DNA of 42,809 nt from Pseudomonadota bacterium (GTDB lineage: Bacteria; Desulfobacterota; Desulfarculia; Desulfarculales; Desulfarculaceae), in assembly GCA_018819925.1 (NCBI GenBank), contig JAHJPG010000036.1, positions 1 through 42,809 of the forward strand. Direction: 5' to 3'. Shown piece after piece: positions 35,785-42,809 of this stretch. The position numbers and the translations under genes are program-made. Within the stretch, counting starts at the first letter, position 1. Every line of letters begins with the position of its first letter. Under the pieces are notes generated by a model. It did no database searches, was not told where the DNA came from, and saw nothing but the letters and a program-made list of their open reading frames with translations.

Positions 35785-36981
35785 TTACTTGGCGGGAACG
35801 AACTTGCCGTCCTTGACCTGGATCATGACCATGGAGTCCTCCCCCAGGCCGTTGTGGTCCTTGGGGCTCAGGTTGTAGACCCCGCTGACCCCAACGTAGC
35901 CCTTGGTGTTCTCCAGGGCGGCGCGCACCTTGTCCGGGTCGGTGCCGGCCTTCTGCATGGCCCCGGCCAACAGGTACACCGCGTCCCAGGCATAGCCGGA
36001 GTGGGTGTTGATGGGGTATTGCTTGTTGTACTTGTAGACGTCGTTGTACAGGCGCACGAACTCGGCGATCACCTTTTTCTGGGGATCGCTGTCCGGCAGG
36101 CTCTCATAGACCATGAGCTTGGTGGCGGGCATCAGATCGCCCTCGGCCGCCGCCCCGGCCAGCTGCACGTACTTGGGCCCGGGCACGCCGTGGCACTGCA
36201 CCAGGGGAGCCTTGAGCCCCAAGGCGTGGTGGTTCTTGGAGACGATGGCCGCGGCCGGGCCGATGGTCCAGCAGACCACGGCCTGGGGCTTGGCGGCGGC
36301 CAGCTTGGTTAGCTGGCTCTTCATGTCCACGTCCTTGGGGTTGAACTGCTCGGCCCCCACCAGGGTGACCCCGTACTGGGGGGCCAACTTGGCGAACCAG
36401 CGGGCCCCGTCGCGGCCAAAGCCGTCGCTGGCGCTGATGAGTCCCACCTTGGTGAGGTTGTGGGCCTTAAGGTAGCCCAGCACCTTCTTGACCGCGATGG
36501 CCGAGCGCTGGGGCGACTTGAACACGTACTTGGCCGTGCCGAAGTCCATTTTGCCGATCTTGCCTTCCATGATCACCGGGTCGCCGCCCACGGTCATCAC
36601 GGTGGGAATCTTGGCGGTTTCCACCTGCTTCTTCACGGCCATGCCCGTGCCGGTGCGGGTGGGGCCCACCACCGCAGCCACCTTGTCCACGTTCACGAAC
36701 TTCTTGAAGGCCATCACCGCCTTGGTGGGCTCGCCCTCGGTGTCGGCCAAAATCAGCTCGATGGGCCGGCCCTGGATGCCGCCCTCCTTGTTGATCTTGT
36801 CAACCACCATCAGGGCCACCAGCTTGGTGGGCGCGCCGATGGAGGCCGCCGGACCGCTCAGGGCGAAAAAGGCCCCGATCTTCACCGGCTCTTTTTTGTC
36901 GGCGGCCAGCGCCGGCACGGCCAGGGCCAGGGCCAAAAGCAGGCACAGGGCCAACCCGGCCAAAACCTTAAACCTTTTCAT
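35785..36981 (-). CDS. livK: LivK-like periplasmic substrate-binding protein
   Basis: The binding protein of a branched-chain amino acid-type (HAAT) ABC importer. The 398-residue precursor has a signal peptide (FKVLAGLALCLLLALALAVPALA). The mature type I binding fold starts VKIGAFFALSGPAASIGAP, then VAAVVGPTRTGTGMAVKK near 98-115 and VGLISASDGFGRDGARWF. In this operon with paaK the ligand may be an aromatic acid or amino acid rather than leucine; this is inference. ATG 36981 has GGGAGG upstream, and a 9-bp hairpin (37003-37026) precedes it. It is the last gene of livHMGF-paaK-livK. Confidence 0.9.
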   Translation of the reverse strand: MKRFKVLAGLALCLLLALALAVPALAADKKEPVKIGAFFALSGPAASIGAPTKLVALMVVDKINKEGGIQGRPIELILADTEGEPTKAVMAFKKFVNVDKVAAVVGPTRTGTGMAVKKQVETAKIPTVMTVGGDPVIMEGKIGKMDFGTAKYVFKSPQRSAIAVKKVLGYLKAHNLTKVGLISASDGFGRDGARWFAKLAPQYGVTLVGAEQFNPKDVDMKSQLTKLAAAKPQAVVCWTIGPAAAIVSKNHHALGLKAPLVQCHGVPGPKYVQLAGAAAEGDLMPATKLMVYESLPDSDPQKKVIAEFVRLYNDVYKYNKQYPINTHSGYAWDAVYLLAGAMQKAGTDPDKVRAALENTKGYVGVSGVYNLSPKDHNGLGEDSMVMIQVKDGKFVPAK

Positions 36982-37002
36982 CGCTCATCCTCCCTTTTGC
37001 GG

Positions 37003-37026
37003 CCGGCCTCCCTCCCCGGAGGCCGG
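37003..37026 (-). promoter_or_regulatory. Intercistronic hairpin between paaK and livK
   Basis: CCGGCCTCC (37003-37011) pairs with GGAGGCCGG (37018-37026) across a six-base loop, 21 nt upstream of livK. Such hairpins often shield the mRNA of an abundant binding protein; that role is inferred. Confidence 0.45.
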
Positions 37027-37035
37027 GCCCCTTAT

Positions 37036-38322
37036 TTATACCTCTTCGCGGCGGTCGAAAATCCGCTGCGACTTGCGTTCGCTGCGCGGCAGGCTGCCAT
37101 AATCCATAACCTGGATCTCGGCGCTGACCAGGATGTGGGCCTTGACCCCCTTGGAGATGGACGCGGCCACCGCCTGATCGTCGCCGGCGGAGCCCTCGGG
37201 AGCCCGCTCCACCATTATGACCATGTAGTCCCGGCCGTCCTCGCCCCGCCGCAGATGCACCTGGTACTCCGAGCCCACCCCGGGGCTCTGGCTCAACACG
37301 TGGTCGATCTGGCCGGGGTAGATGTTCACCGCCCGGAACTTGATCATGTCGTCGCTGCGCCCCATGATGCGGCCATGCCGGGGAAGGATGTTGCCGCAGG
37401 GGCAGGGCTCGGGCAGGAGGCGGCACAGGTCGCGAGTGCGGTAGCGGATAAGCGGGGCGGCCTCTTTGCACAGGGTGGTCACCACCATCTCGCCAATTTC
37501 GCCCGGAGCCACCGGCTCCAGGCTCACCGGGTCCAGAATCTCCAGAATGTAGTAGTCGGCCCAGTAGTGGATGCCCTGATGCGCCCGGCACTCGATGCCG
37601 GTGCCCGGTCCGTAAAGTTCGGTGAGGCCCGGTATGTCGAAAAGCTCGGCCCCCAAGGCCTGGCTGATGCGCTGGCGCATGGCCTCGCTGGTGCGCTCGC
37701 TGCCGTAGATGAGCTTGTTGATCTTCACCTGATCGCCCAAGCCCCGGCGCTTGATCTCCTCGGCCATCAACAAGGCCATGGAGGAGGTGCTGCACATCAC
37801 CGTGGACTGGAAGTCCACCAGGAACTGCCACTGCATCTCCAGGTTGCCCGGCCCCACGGGCAGGGCCAGGGCCCCGAAGCGCTCGCAACCGGCCTGGAAG
37901 CCCACCCCGGCGGTCCACACCCCATAGCCCACCATTATCTGCACCCGGTCGGCCCGGGTTAGCCCGGCCATCTCGTAGCAGCGGGCGAACATGTGGGCCC
38001 AATCGTCCAGGTCCTTCTGGGTGTAGGCCAACACCTTGCGCTTGCCGGTGGTGCCGCTGGAGGCGTGGACCCGAACCACCTCTTCGATGGGCACCGAGAG
38101 CAGGGGAAAGGGATAGCCGGCGCGCAAGTCGTCGGTCATGGTGAAGGGCAGGCCCCTCAGGTCGTCCAGGCTCTTTATGTCGCCGGGGGTCACCCCCGCC
38201 TCTTGGAGGCGCCGGGCGTAAAAGGGACTGCCCGCCTGGGCGTGGGCCACGGTCCATCGCAGGCCCTTTAGTTGATGAGCCGCCAACTCCTCGGCGCTGT
38301 TGAAATTAGGCATGAAGGTCAT
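37036..38322 (-). CDS. paaK: Phenylacetate-CoA ligase
   Basis: This enzyme converts phenylacetate (or a related aryl acetate), ATP and CoA to the CoA thioester. The 428 residues match PaaK. Seen are the AMP-binding P-loop HASSGTTGKRKV near 92-103, YGSERTSEAMRQRI near 226-239, GLTELYGPGTGIECRAHQG near 253-271, LIRYRTRDLCRLLPEPCPCG and the C-terminal GRSDDMIKFRAVNIYPGQID hinge. Its ATG overlaps the livF stop by 4 nt (ATGA), so it is translationally coupled to the transporter. Other aryl or medium-chain acids cannot be excluded as substrates. Confidence 0.93.
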   Translation of the reverse strand: MTFMPNFNSAEELAAHQLKGLRWTVAHAQAGSPFYARRLQEAGVTPGDIKSLDDLRGLPFTMTDDLRAGYPFPLLSVPIEEVVRVHASSGTTGKRKVLAYTQKDLDDWAHMFARCYEMAGLTRADRVQIMVGYGVWTAGVGFQAGCERFGALALPVGPGNLEMQWQFLVDFQSTVMCSTSSMALLMAEEIKRRGLGDQVKINKLIYGSERTSEAMRQRISQALGAELFDIPGLTELYGPGTGIECRAHQGIHYWADYYILEILDPVSLEPVAPGEIGEMVVTTLCKEAAPLIRYRTRDLCRLLPEPCPCGNILPRHGRIMGRSDDMIKFRAVNIYPGQIDHVLSQSPGVGSEYQVHLRRGEDGRDYMVIMVERAPEGSAGDDQAVAASISKGVKAHILVSAEIQVMDYGSLPRSERKSQRIFDRREEV

Positions 38323-39080
38323 GAGGATTCCTCGGGTTTTTTATCTCCAGGGCCGGCGGAGGCCCGGCGGGGCCCCAAGAAGGCCTCCCGCAGCAACTCG
38401 TCGGCCAGAATTTCCTGGGGCGAGCCGCTTTGGCGGATGCGCCCGCCGGTTATTATATAACCCCGCTGGCTCACGCTGAGGGCGCCCAGGGCGTTTTGCT
38501 CCACCAAAAGCACCGAACATCCCTGGGCGGGCAGGTCGCGCACCACCCCTAAAATCTCGGCGGCCATCTGGGGGGCCAGGCCCAGGCTGGGCTCGTCCAA
38601 CAGCAGCAGGCGGGGCCGGGCCATGAGCCCCCGGGCCATGGCCAGCATCTGCTGTTCGCCGCCGCTCAGGGTGCCCGCCGGCTGCTCCAGGCGCTGGGCC
38701 AACACCGGAAACATGGCCAGGGCCCGCTCCATATCCCGGGCCACGGCCTTGCCCTGGCGCTGGCGCAGGCGCACGTAGGAGCCCAACTCCAGATTTTCCC
38801 GCACGCTCAAGGGGCCGAAGAGTTGGCGCCCCTCGGGCACCTGCACCACCCCGGCCTCCACGATGGCCGAAGGGGCCATGCCGTTGATCTGGCGGTTCTC
38901 AAAGGTCACCCGGCCGCCCTTGGGCTTGAGCAGGCCGGAGATCACCCCCAACATGGTGGTCTTGCCCGCCCCGTTCATGCCCAACAGGCTCACCACCTCG
39001 CCGGGGTTCACCTTGAGGCTCACCTCGCGCAGGGCCGGCTGGCGGCCGTAGGCGAAGGATATGGACTCCACCCTAAGCAA
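38319..39080 (-). CDS. livF: LivF-type ABC transporter ATP-binding protein
   Basis: One of two ATPases energising the HAAT importer. In 253 residues: Walker A LLGMNGAGKTTMLG near 32-45, a Q-loop in VVQVPEGRQLFGPL, the signature LSGGEQQMLAMARGLM near 138-153, Walker B RLLLLDEPSLGL near 157-168 and the switch His region in VLLVEQNALGAL. The EGRQLF segment marks LivF rather than LivG. The start overlaps the livG end by 8 nt, and the stop overlaps the paaK start. Confidence 0.94.
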   Translation of the reverse strand: MLRVESISFAYGRQPALREVSLKVNPGEVVSLLGMNGAGKTTMLGVISGLLKPKGGRVTFENRQINGMAPSAIVEAGVVQVPEGRQLFGPLSVRENLELGSYVRLRQRQGKAVARDMERALAMFPVLAQRLEQPAGTLSGGEQQMLAMARGLMARPRLLLLDEPSLGLAPQMAAEILGVVRDLPAQGCSVLLVEQNALGALSVSQRGYIITGGRIRQSGSPQEILADELLREAFLGPRRASAGPGDKKPEESS

Positions 39081-39855
39081 GCAGCCCGAACTCCTCTCCC
39101 CCGCCCAGGTAGATCCGAATCACCTCGGGGTCTTGCTGAATCTGGGCCGGAGTGCCCCGGGCGATGAGCCGCCCGCCACTGAGCACCGCCACCTGGTCGG
39201 AGATGCGCATCACCAGCCCCATGTCGTGCTCCACCAACACCACCCCGATGCCCTGCTCCTTGATCTTCACGATGAGCCGGCCCAACTCGTGGGTCTCCGC
39301 CGCGTTGAGCCCGGCCACCGGCTCGTCCAGGAGCATGAGGCGGGGCCGCCCGGCCAGGGCCCGGGCCAACTCCAGGCGCTTCTGGTCGCCATAGGCCAAC
39401 TCCTCGGCGGGCTGATGGGCCACCTTGTCCAGGCCGAAGAAGGCAAGCACCTCCTCGGCCCGTGCCCTAATGGCCGCCTCCTGGCGGCGCAGCAGGGGCA
39501 GGCGCAGCATGGCCGCGGCAAATCCGCCCCGGCTGGCGGCATGCATGCCCACCATGACGTTTTCCAGCACGTTCATCAGGCCGAAGACCTGCAAGTTCTG
39601 AAAAGTGCGGGTAAGGCCCAGGCGGGCCAGCTTGTACCCGGCCATGCCCAGCACCGCCCGGCCGTCGAAGCCAACCTGGCCGGAGTTGGGGGCCACCACC
39701 CCGGACACGCAGTTGATGGCCGTGGTCTTGCCCGCCCCGTTGGGGCCGATGAGAGCGGTGATGGCCCCGGCCGGGGCCTCCAGGTCCAACGAGTCCAGGG
39801 CCTGCAAGCCCCCGAAGCGCACCGAAAGGCCCTTTATGGTCAGCAGGGCGGCCAC
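39073..39855 (-). CDS. livG: LivG-type ABC transporter ATP-binding protein
   Basis: The second ATPase of the importer, 260 residues from GTG 39855, which has GGAGGG at the right distance. An upstream extension of the frame overlaps livM and is spurious. Seen are Walker A LIGPNGAGKTTAIN near 36-49, TRTFQNLQVFGLMNVLENV typical of LivG, signature LAYGDQKRLELARAL, Walker B RLMLLDEPVAGLNAAET and VEHDMGLVM with the switch His. The usual Ser-Gly-Gly signature is replaced by AYGDQ, which is normal in LivG. It is 2 nt from livM and overlaps livF. Confidence 0.94.
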   Translation of the reverse strand: MAALLTIKGLSVRFGGLQALDSLDLEAPAGAITALIGPNGAGKTTAINCVSGVVAPNSGQVGFDGRAVLGMAGYKLARLGLTRTFQNLQVFGLMNVLENVMVGMHAASRGGFAAAMLRLPLLRRQEAAIRARAEEVLAFFGLDKVAHQPAEELAYGDQKRLELARALAGRPRLMLLDEPVAGLNAAETHELGRLIVKIKEQGIGVVLVEHDMGLVMRISDQVAVLSGGRLIARGTPAQIQQDPEVIRIYLGGGEEFGLLA

Positions 39856-39857
39856 GG

Positions 39858-40814
39858 TTAGAAGGCCCTCCCTCCGGGTCGCACCCGCTTGCCCTCCAGC
39901 CAGCCCACCAGGCCCTGGGGCAAAAAAATCAACAGCAACAATAAGATGCCGCCGAAGAAGATGTCCTTGTACTCCTCCACCACGGCCAACAGCTGAGGCA
40001 GGGGGGTTAGCAGGGCCGCGCCGAACAGGCCGCCCCACAGCGAGCCCATGCCCCCCACTATGCACATGGTCACCAGTTCCACCGATTTGAATATATCAAA
40101 GGTCTTGGGGGTGATGATGCCGTAGTAGTGGGCGTAGAGGCTGCCGGCCACCGAGGCGTAGACCGCGCTGACCACGAAAACCTTGACCTTGTAGGACTCG
40201 ATGGGCACCCCCGAGGCGGCGGCGGCCAGGGGGGCTTCGTGCAGGGCCTTGAGCCCCCGGCCCACCCGGGAGTGCACCAGATTGCGGGCCAGGAGAAGCC
40301 CCAGGAGCACCGCGCCCCAGGCCAGCCAGTAAAAGGACAAGTCCGTGGCTATGGGCGCGCCGAAAAAGGTGAGCGGCGGGATGCCGGTGTAGCCGCTGGG
40401 CCCGCCGGTGATGTCGTCCAACTGGAGCATCAACACGCTGACGATGAGGTTGAAGCCCAGGGTGGCCATGACCAGATAGTTGCCCTCCAGCCTCAGGGTG
40501 GGCATGCCGATGACAAGCGCCACCAGGGCCACCACCGCCGCGGCCAGCACCAGGGCGGTCCAGGGCTCCCAGCCGTGGGTGCCGGTGAGGATGCCTGAGA
40601 TGTAAGCCCCCAGGCCGAAGAAGGCGGCGTGGCCCAGGCTGATCTGCCCGGCGAAGCCGATGAGCAGATTGAGCCCGGTTACCACCAGCACGTTGAGGGC
40701 CACCACGTTGAGAACGTTGAGGTAATAGGGGTTGGTCACCACCAGGGGCAAGGCGGCCAACACAGCGGCCAGGGCGGCCAGGGCCAGGAAAAAACGTTTG
40801 CCCTGGGTGGTCAT
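39858..40814 (-). CDS. livM: LivM-type ABC transporter permease
   Basis: A membrane permease of 318 residues from ATG 40814, whose ATGA overlaps the livH stop. About nine to ten hydrophobic helices are visible. Family segments are NVLVVTGLNLLIGFAGQISLGHAAFFGLGAY near 43-73, then VGRGLKALHEAPLAAAASGV, the conserved cytoplasmic loop contacting the ATPase, and VGGMGSLWGGLFGAALL. The frame runs open to 41846 but that stretch is the livH shadow. It pairs with LivH to form the channel. Confidence 0.93.
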   Translation of the reverse strand: MTTQGKRFFLALAALAAVLAALPLVVTNPYYLNVLNVVALNVLVVTGLNLLIGFAGQISLGHAAFFGLGAYISGILTGTHGWEPWTALVLAAAVVALVALVIGMPTLRLEGNYLVMATLGFNLIVSVLMLQLDDITGGPSGYTGIPPLTFFGAPIATDLSFYWLAWGAVLLGLLLARNLVHSRVGRGLKALHEAPLAAAASGVPIESYKVKVFVVSAVYASVAGSLYAHYYGIITPKTFDIFKSVELVTMCIVGGMGSLWGGLFGAALLTPLPQLLAVVEEYKDIFFGGILLLLLIFLPQGLVGWLEGKRVRPGGRAF

Positions 40815-41695
40815 ACCCGGTCCCCGCTTTTGACCCCCAGCAGTCCGCCGGGCCGCAAGAACAACACCAAAAGCAGCACCACGAAGGCCACCGCGTCCTT
40901 GTACACGCTGGAGATGAGCCCGGCGGCCAGGCTCTCGATGAGCCCCAGGGCCAGGCCGCCCACCACCGCGCCCAAAAAGCTGCCGTAGCCCCCCAGCACT
41001 GCGGCCGCGAATCCCTTGAGCCCCATGATGACCCCCACCTCGTAGGACAGGCTGGTGATGGGGGTGATGAGCACCCCTGCCAGGGCCCCCAAGGCCCCGG
41101 CCAGGGCGAAGGAATACATGGTCATGCGGTGGGCGTCGATGCCCATGAGGGCGGCGGCGGAGAGGTTGATGGCCGTGGCCCGCATGGCCTTGCCGGTGAG
41201 GGTGCGGTTGAAAAACCACACCAGGGCCACGATGGCCACCAGGGTGATGCCCAGCACCCAGAGGTTTTGGGGGGTGAAGGTGGCCCCCAGCAGATGCATG
41301 GGAGTCTCCGGGCTCAGGGGAGGCAGGGCCAGGGCCTGCTTGCCCCACAGGTGCTTGAACACCCCTCGCATGAGGATGGAGGCCGCGATGGTGATGAAGA
41401 TGAGCACCATCACCTGGCGGCTGCGGGCCGGGCGGATGGCCAGGCGCTCCAACAAGGCCCCCACCAGCGCCACCGAGGCCACGGCCAGGGGAAAGGCCAA
41501 GACCATGGGCAGGCCCGCCCCGCCCAGGAAGGAGTAGGCCATGAGTCCGCCCAGGGAGAGGAAATCGCCCTGGGCGAAGTTGACCACCCTGGTGGCGTTG
41601 TAGATCAGGCAAAAGCCCAGGGCCACCAGGGCGTAGACCGCCCCGGTGGTCAACCCGCTGACAACGTATTGCGCTAGCTGGTCCCCGAAGCTCAC
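40811..41695 (-). CDS. livH: LivH-type ABC transporter permease
   Basis: The first gene of the operon and partner of LivM. GTG 41695, with GAAGG six bases upstream, gives 294 residues beginning MSFGDQLAQYVVSGLTTGAV. Starts further upstream (GTG 41701, ATG 41740) lack a ribosome site. Family features are the early NATRVVNFAQGDFLSLGGL segment near 35-53, the ATPase-contacting loop GKAMRATAINLSAAALMGID and GFAAAVLGGYGSFLGAVVGG. About eight membrane helices are present. A good sigma-70 promoter with a possible operator lies upstream. Confidence 0.92.
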   Translation of the reverse strand: MSFGDQLAQYVVSGLTTGAVYALVALGFCLIYNATRVVNFAQGDFLSLGGLMAYSFLGGAGLPMVLAFPLAVASVALVGALLERLAIRPARSRQVMVLIFITIAASILMRGVFKHLWGKQALALPPLSPETPMHLLGATFTPQNLWVLGITLVAIVALVWFFNRTLTGKAMRATAINLSAAALMGIDAHRMTMYSFALAGALGALAGVLITPITSLSYEVGVIMGLKGFAAAVLGGYGSFLGAVVGGLALGLIESLAAGLISSVYKDAVAFVVLLLVLFLRPGGLLGVKSGDRV

Positions 41696-41747
41696 CGCCA
41701 CACCTTCGCCCGGCCCGGGAACATCCCGAGCCCGAGGCATTGCATAC

Positions 41748-41792
41748 CGTATACGATTTATTGGGTATATCGGGAAAAAAGGGGGTTGTCAA
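41748..41792 (-). promoter_or_regulatory. Sigma-70 promoter of livHMGF-paaK-livK with overlapping palindrome
   Basis: Minus strand: TTGACA (41792-41787), a 17-bp spacer and TATACC (41769-41764). Just past the -10, near the expected start, is the perfect palindrome CGTATACG (41748-41755). ATACC (41744-41748) and GGTAT (41764-41768) form wider arms. The location over the start site suits a repressor. The promoter is predicted by consensus; the operator is inferred. Confidence 0.6.
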
Positions 41793-41898
41793 TGACCGGC
41801 CAGGCCAAAGGCGGCCTTGACAGGACCCGCCCCAACTATCCATCATGTAATACGAAACAACATGCCGGGGTTAACCGGCCAGGATGGAGAAAAGATTA

Positions 41899-42477
41899 AT
41901 GAGCGCGCAAAAGGTACAAACGGGCGGGGGGTTGTTGGCGGACAGCCTGGCTGAATTGCAAAAACATCGCGGCAGCCTGATGGCCGCAGGGATCATCTCC
42001 CTGATTCTGGGCAGCTTCGCCATCCTGGCGCCCCTGGCCGCCACCGTGGCCGTGGTGTGGATCATCGGCGCGGTCATTTTGGTGCAGGGCATTATCCAAC
42101 TGGTGCACTGCTTCAAGTCCGCCCAGTGGAGCGCCTTTGCCTGGAACCTCTTGTGGGCGGTGGTCTATATAATCGCCGGCGGGCTCATCCTGGCCCGGCC
42201 CTTGCTGGGGGCCATCACCCTCACTCTGCTGCTGGCCGCCTTTTTCATCGTGGAAGGCGTGGTGAAGCTGGGCTTGGCCATGAAGATCAAGCCCGCCCCC
42301 CGCTGGGGCTGGGTGCTGTTCTCGGGCATCATGGGCCTGGTGTTGGGGGTCATAATCTTCGCGGGCTGGCCGGGAGACTCCCTGGCCATCATGGGCCTGC
42401 TGCTGGGCATCGACCTGATCTTCGGGGGCTGGTCCATGATCATGCTGGCCTCCGGGGCCAAGGCGGCCAAGGCGTAG
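41899..42477 (+). CDS. hdeD: HdeD-family (DUF308) membrane protein
   Basis: A small integral membrane protein of the HdeD family, members of which contribute to acid resistance in E. coli. ATG 41899 follows GGAG at 41886-41889 with nine bases between; an ATG at 41884 is less well placed. The 192 residues contain six hydrophobic segments in three pairs, for example MAAGIISLILGSFAILAPLA and WVLFSGIMGLVLGVIIFAGW. The repeated turn-and-helix pattern is typical of DUF308. The gene ends 3 nt before a tRNA-like sequence. It is divergent from livH. Confidence 0.87.
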   Translation: MSAQKVQTGGGLLADSLAELQKHRGSLMAAGIISLILGSFAILAPLAATVAVVWIIGAVILVQGIIQLVHCFKSAQWSAFAWNLLWAVVYIIAGGLILARPLLGAITLTLLLAAFFIVEGVVKLGLAMKIKPAPRWGWVLFSGIMGLVLGVIIFAGWPGDSLAIMGLLLGIDLIFGGWSMIMLASGAKAAKA

Positions 42478-42480
42478 GCC

Positions 42481-42508
42481 CCGGGTTCGAACCCCGTTGT
42501 GACCGCCA
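42481..42508 (+). other. tRNA 3'-end remnant (T arm, acceptor strand and CCA)
   Basis: The 28 bases contain a T-loop (GGGTTCGAACCC), then GTTGTGACC, a G in discriminator position and an encoded CCA. The matching 5' acceptor GGTCACA and the D and anticodon arms are absent; upstream is hdeD coding sequence. It is directly followed by a terminator. This is what remains at one end of an element integrated in a tRNA gene, or a decayed tRNA. Confidence 0.55.
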
Positions 42509-42517
42509 AATAATATC

Positions 42518-42553
42518 GGAGGGTTCAGTCATCTGGCTGAACCCTCCTTTTTT
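42518..42553 (+). terminator. Rho-independent terminator after hdeD / tRNA remnant
   Basis: A perfect 11-bp stem GGAGGGTTCAG (42518-42528) and CTGAACCCTCC (42537-42547) with an eight-base loop is followed by a T run. It serves hdeD now and may once have ended a tRNA transcript. Confidence 0.88.
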
Positions 42554-42793
42554 ATAATTTAGATGTAGACGACTTTCTCCCAAAAGCATCTCAAGGCTAC
42601 CCAAGGTGCTATCTAAGTTACCAATTGCCAAAATTTTCTTGGTTTCGGATTGACAGGCTACGAACGCCGGTTAACTCCAACCTGTCGCCGCGTCCCCCCA
42701 TGTTGAAACAAATTAGTGAAGCGCCTCCTTTGTCCGCGGACGCGGGGGCTTCTATCATCGGTTCCATGATTGTTTTCAAGCAAAGGAACCGAT
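42554..42793. other. AT-richer intergenic region before the last gene
   Basis: No gene. The first part, to about 42660, is clearly less GC-rich than the rest of the window. TTGACA at 42650-42655 lacks a good -10. GGTTCC/GGAACC (42760-42765, 42785-42790) is a short inverted repeat covering the putative ribosome site of the next gene. Confidence 0.35.
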
Positions 42794-42809
42794 ATGTCTC
42801 AATCCAGCC
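42794..42809 (+). CDS. Possible start of the next gene (5' end only)
   Basis: ATG 42794 follows AAGGA (42783-42787) with good spacing and begins Met-Ser-Gln-Ser-Ser before the window ends. It is too short to identify. Confidence 0.35.

Noticed and set aside
40815-41846. Upstream extension giving a 662-residue LivM
   Set aside because: The extra part is the out-of-frame shadow of livH, rich in Gly/His/Pro. ATG 40814 overlaps the livH stop and gives the family length.
42433-42508. A complete tRNA gene overlapping the end of hdeD
   Set aside because: The 5' strand (GGTCCAT...) pairs with only four of seven acceptor bases, and there are no D or anticodon arms.
42440-42631. Small minus-strand ORF with SQRGSNPGP
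   Set aside because: This is the known artefact of translating a tRNA T arm in reverse, and it runs through a terminator.
42650-42678. Sigma-70 promoter for the last gene
   Set aside because: TTGACA is perfect but no acceptable -10 lies 15-19 bp away.
1-42809. CRISPR array, prophage genes, toxin-antitoxin pair or defence system
   Set aside because: I looked for regular short repeats, phage structural or integrase-like proteins and small paired ORFs. None could be supported.

Overview
The window is 42.8 kb of GC-rich, gene-dense bacterial chromosome. Several features together suggest an anaerobic or microaerophilic Gram-negative bacterium of the former Deltaproteobacteria (Desulfobacterota, possibly a Desulfarculales-like lineage). 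These are a KDO-pathway isomerase (so LPS), an outer-membrane DUF481 protein, a ResB/CcsA cytochrome c maturation pair, a selenocysteine formate dehydrogenase, a 2-oxoacid:ferredoxin oxidoreductase (IorAB) with phenylacetate-CoA ligase, and cytochrome bd oxidase. The taxon is an inference from gene content only. I see no rRNA, intact tRNA, CRISPR array, integrase or transposase gene.

Layout, left to right. 1-4.9 kb: 3' part of purF, kdsD, then resB-ccsA and a metallo-beta-lactamase-fold hydrolase. 5-8.6 kb (minus): corA, a GT-A glycosyltransferase resembling mannosylglycerate/glucosylglycerate-type synthases, and namZ. 8.6-10.6 kb: an asparaginase with a natural histidine-rich N-terminus, then a small lipoprotein. 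10.7-13.4 kb (minus): one long fdhA interrupted by an in-frame UGA with a well-formed bacterial SECIS hairpin right after it; naive ORF calling splits it in two. 13.5-15.8 kb: a GYF_2-AIM24 protein, a 260-bp non-coding element bounded by 14-bp inverted repeats, and a UbiA-family prenyltransferase. 15.9-18.7 kb: a potassium channel, an MscS channel and a DUF481 outer-membrane protein. 18.8-22.7 kb (minus): an MltF-like lytic transglycosylase and cydAB. 22.9-24.3 kb: a CBS-ACT protein and a DUF2461 protein. 24.4-26.9 kb: a complete phage-shock locus, with pspF divergent from pspABC across a clear sigma-54 promoter. 27-30.5 kb (minus): a large hybrid histidine kinase. 30.8-41.7 kb (minus): iorAB, a class III nucleotide cyclase, and the operon livHMGF-paaK-livK. 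41.9-42.5 kb: hdeD, then what looks like the 3' end of a tRNA followed by a terminator, and the first codons of another gene.

How the parts may work together. The right third reads as an aryl-acid module: LivKHMGF would import a substrate, PaaK would activate phenylacetate-type acids to CoA esters, and IorAB would make aryl-acetyl-CoA from aromatic 2-oxoacids while reducing ferredoxin. The psp locus, mechanosensitive and potassium channels and DUF481 protein form an envelope and osmotic stress set. FdhA, CydAB, the UbiA protein and ResB/CcsA contribute to electron transport.

The observations most worth following are the selenocysteine FdhA with its SECIS, IorA carrying a second dicluster ferredoxin module, the histidine-rich asparaginase, the terminal-inverted-repeat element at 14.6-14.8 kb, the tRNA 3' remnant at 42.48 kb, and a possible operator over the liv-paaK promoter. 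I did not find a clearly new multi-gene system.
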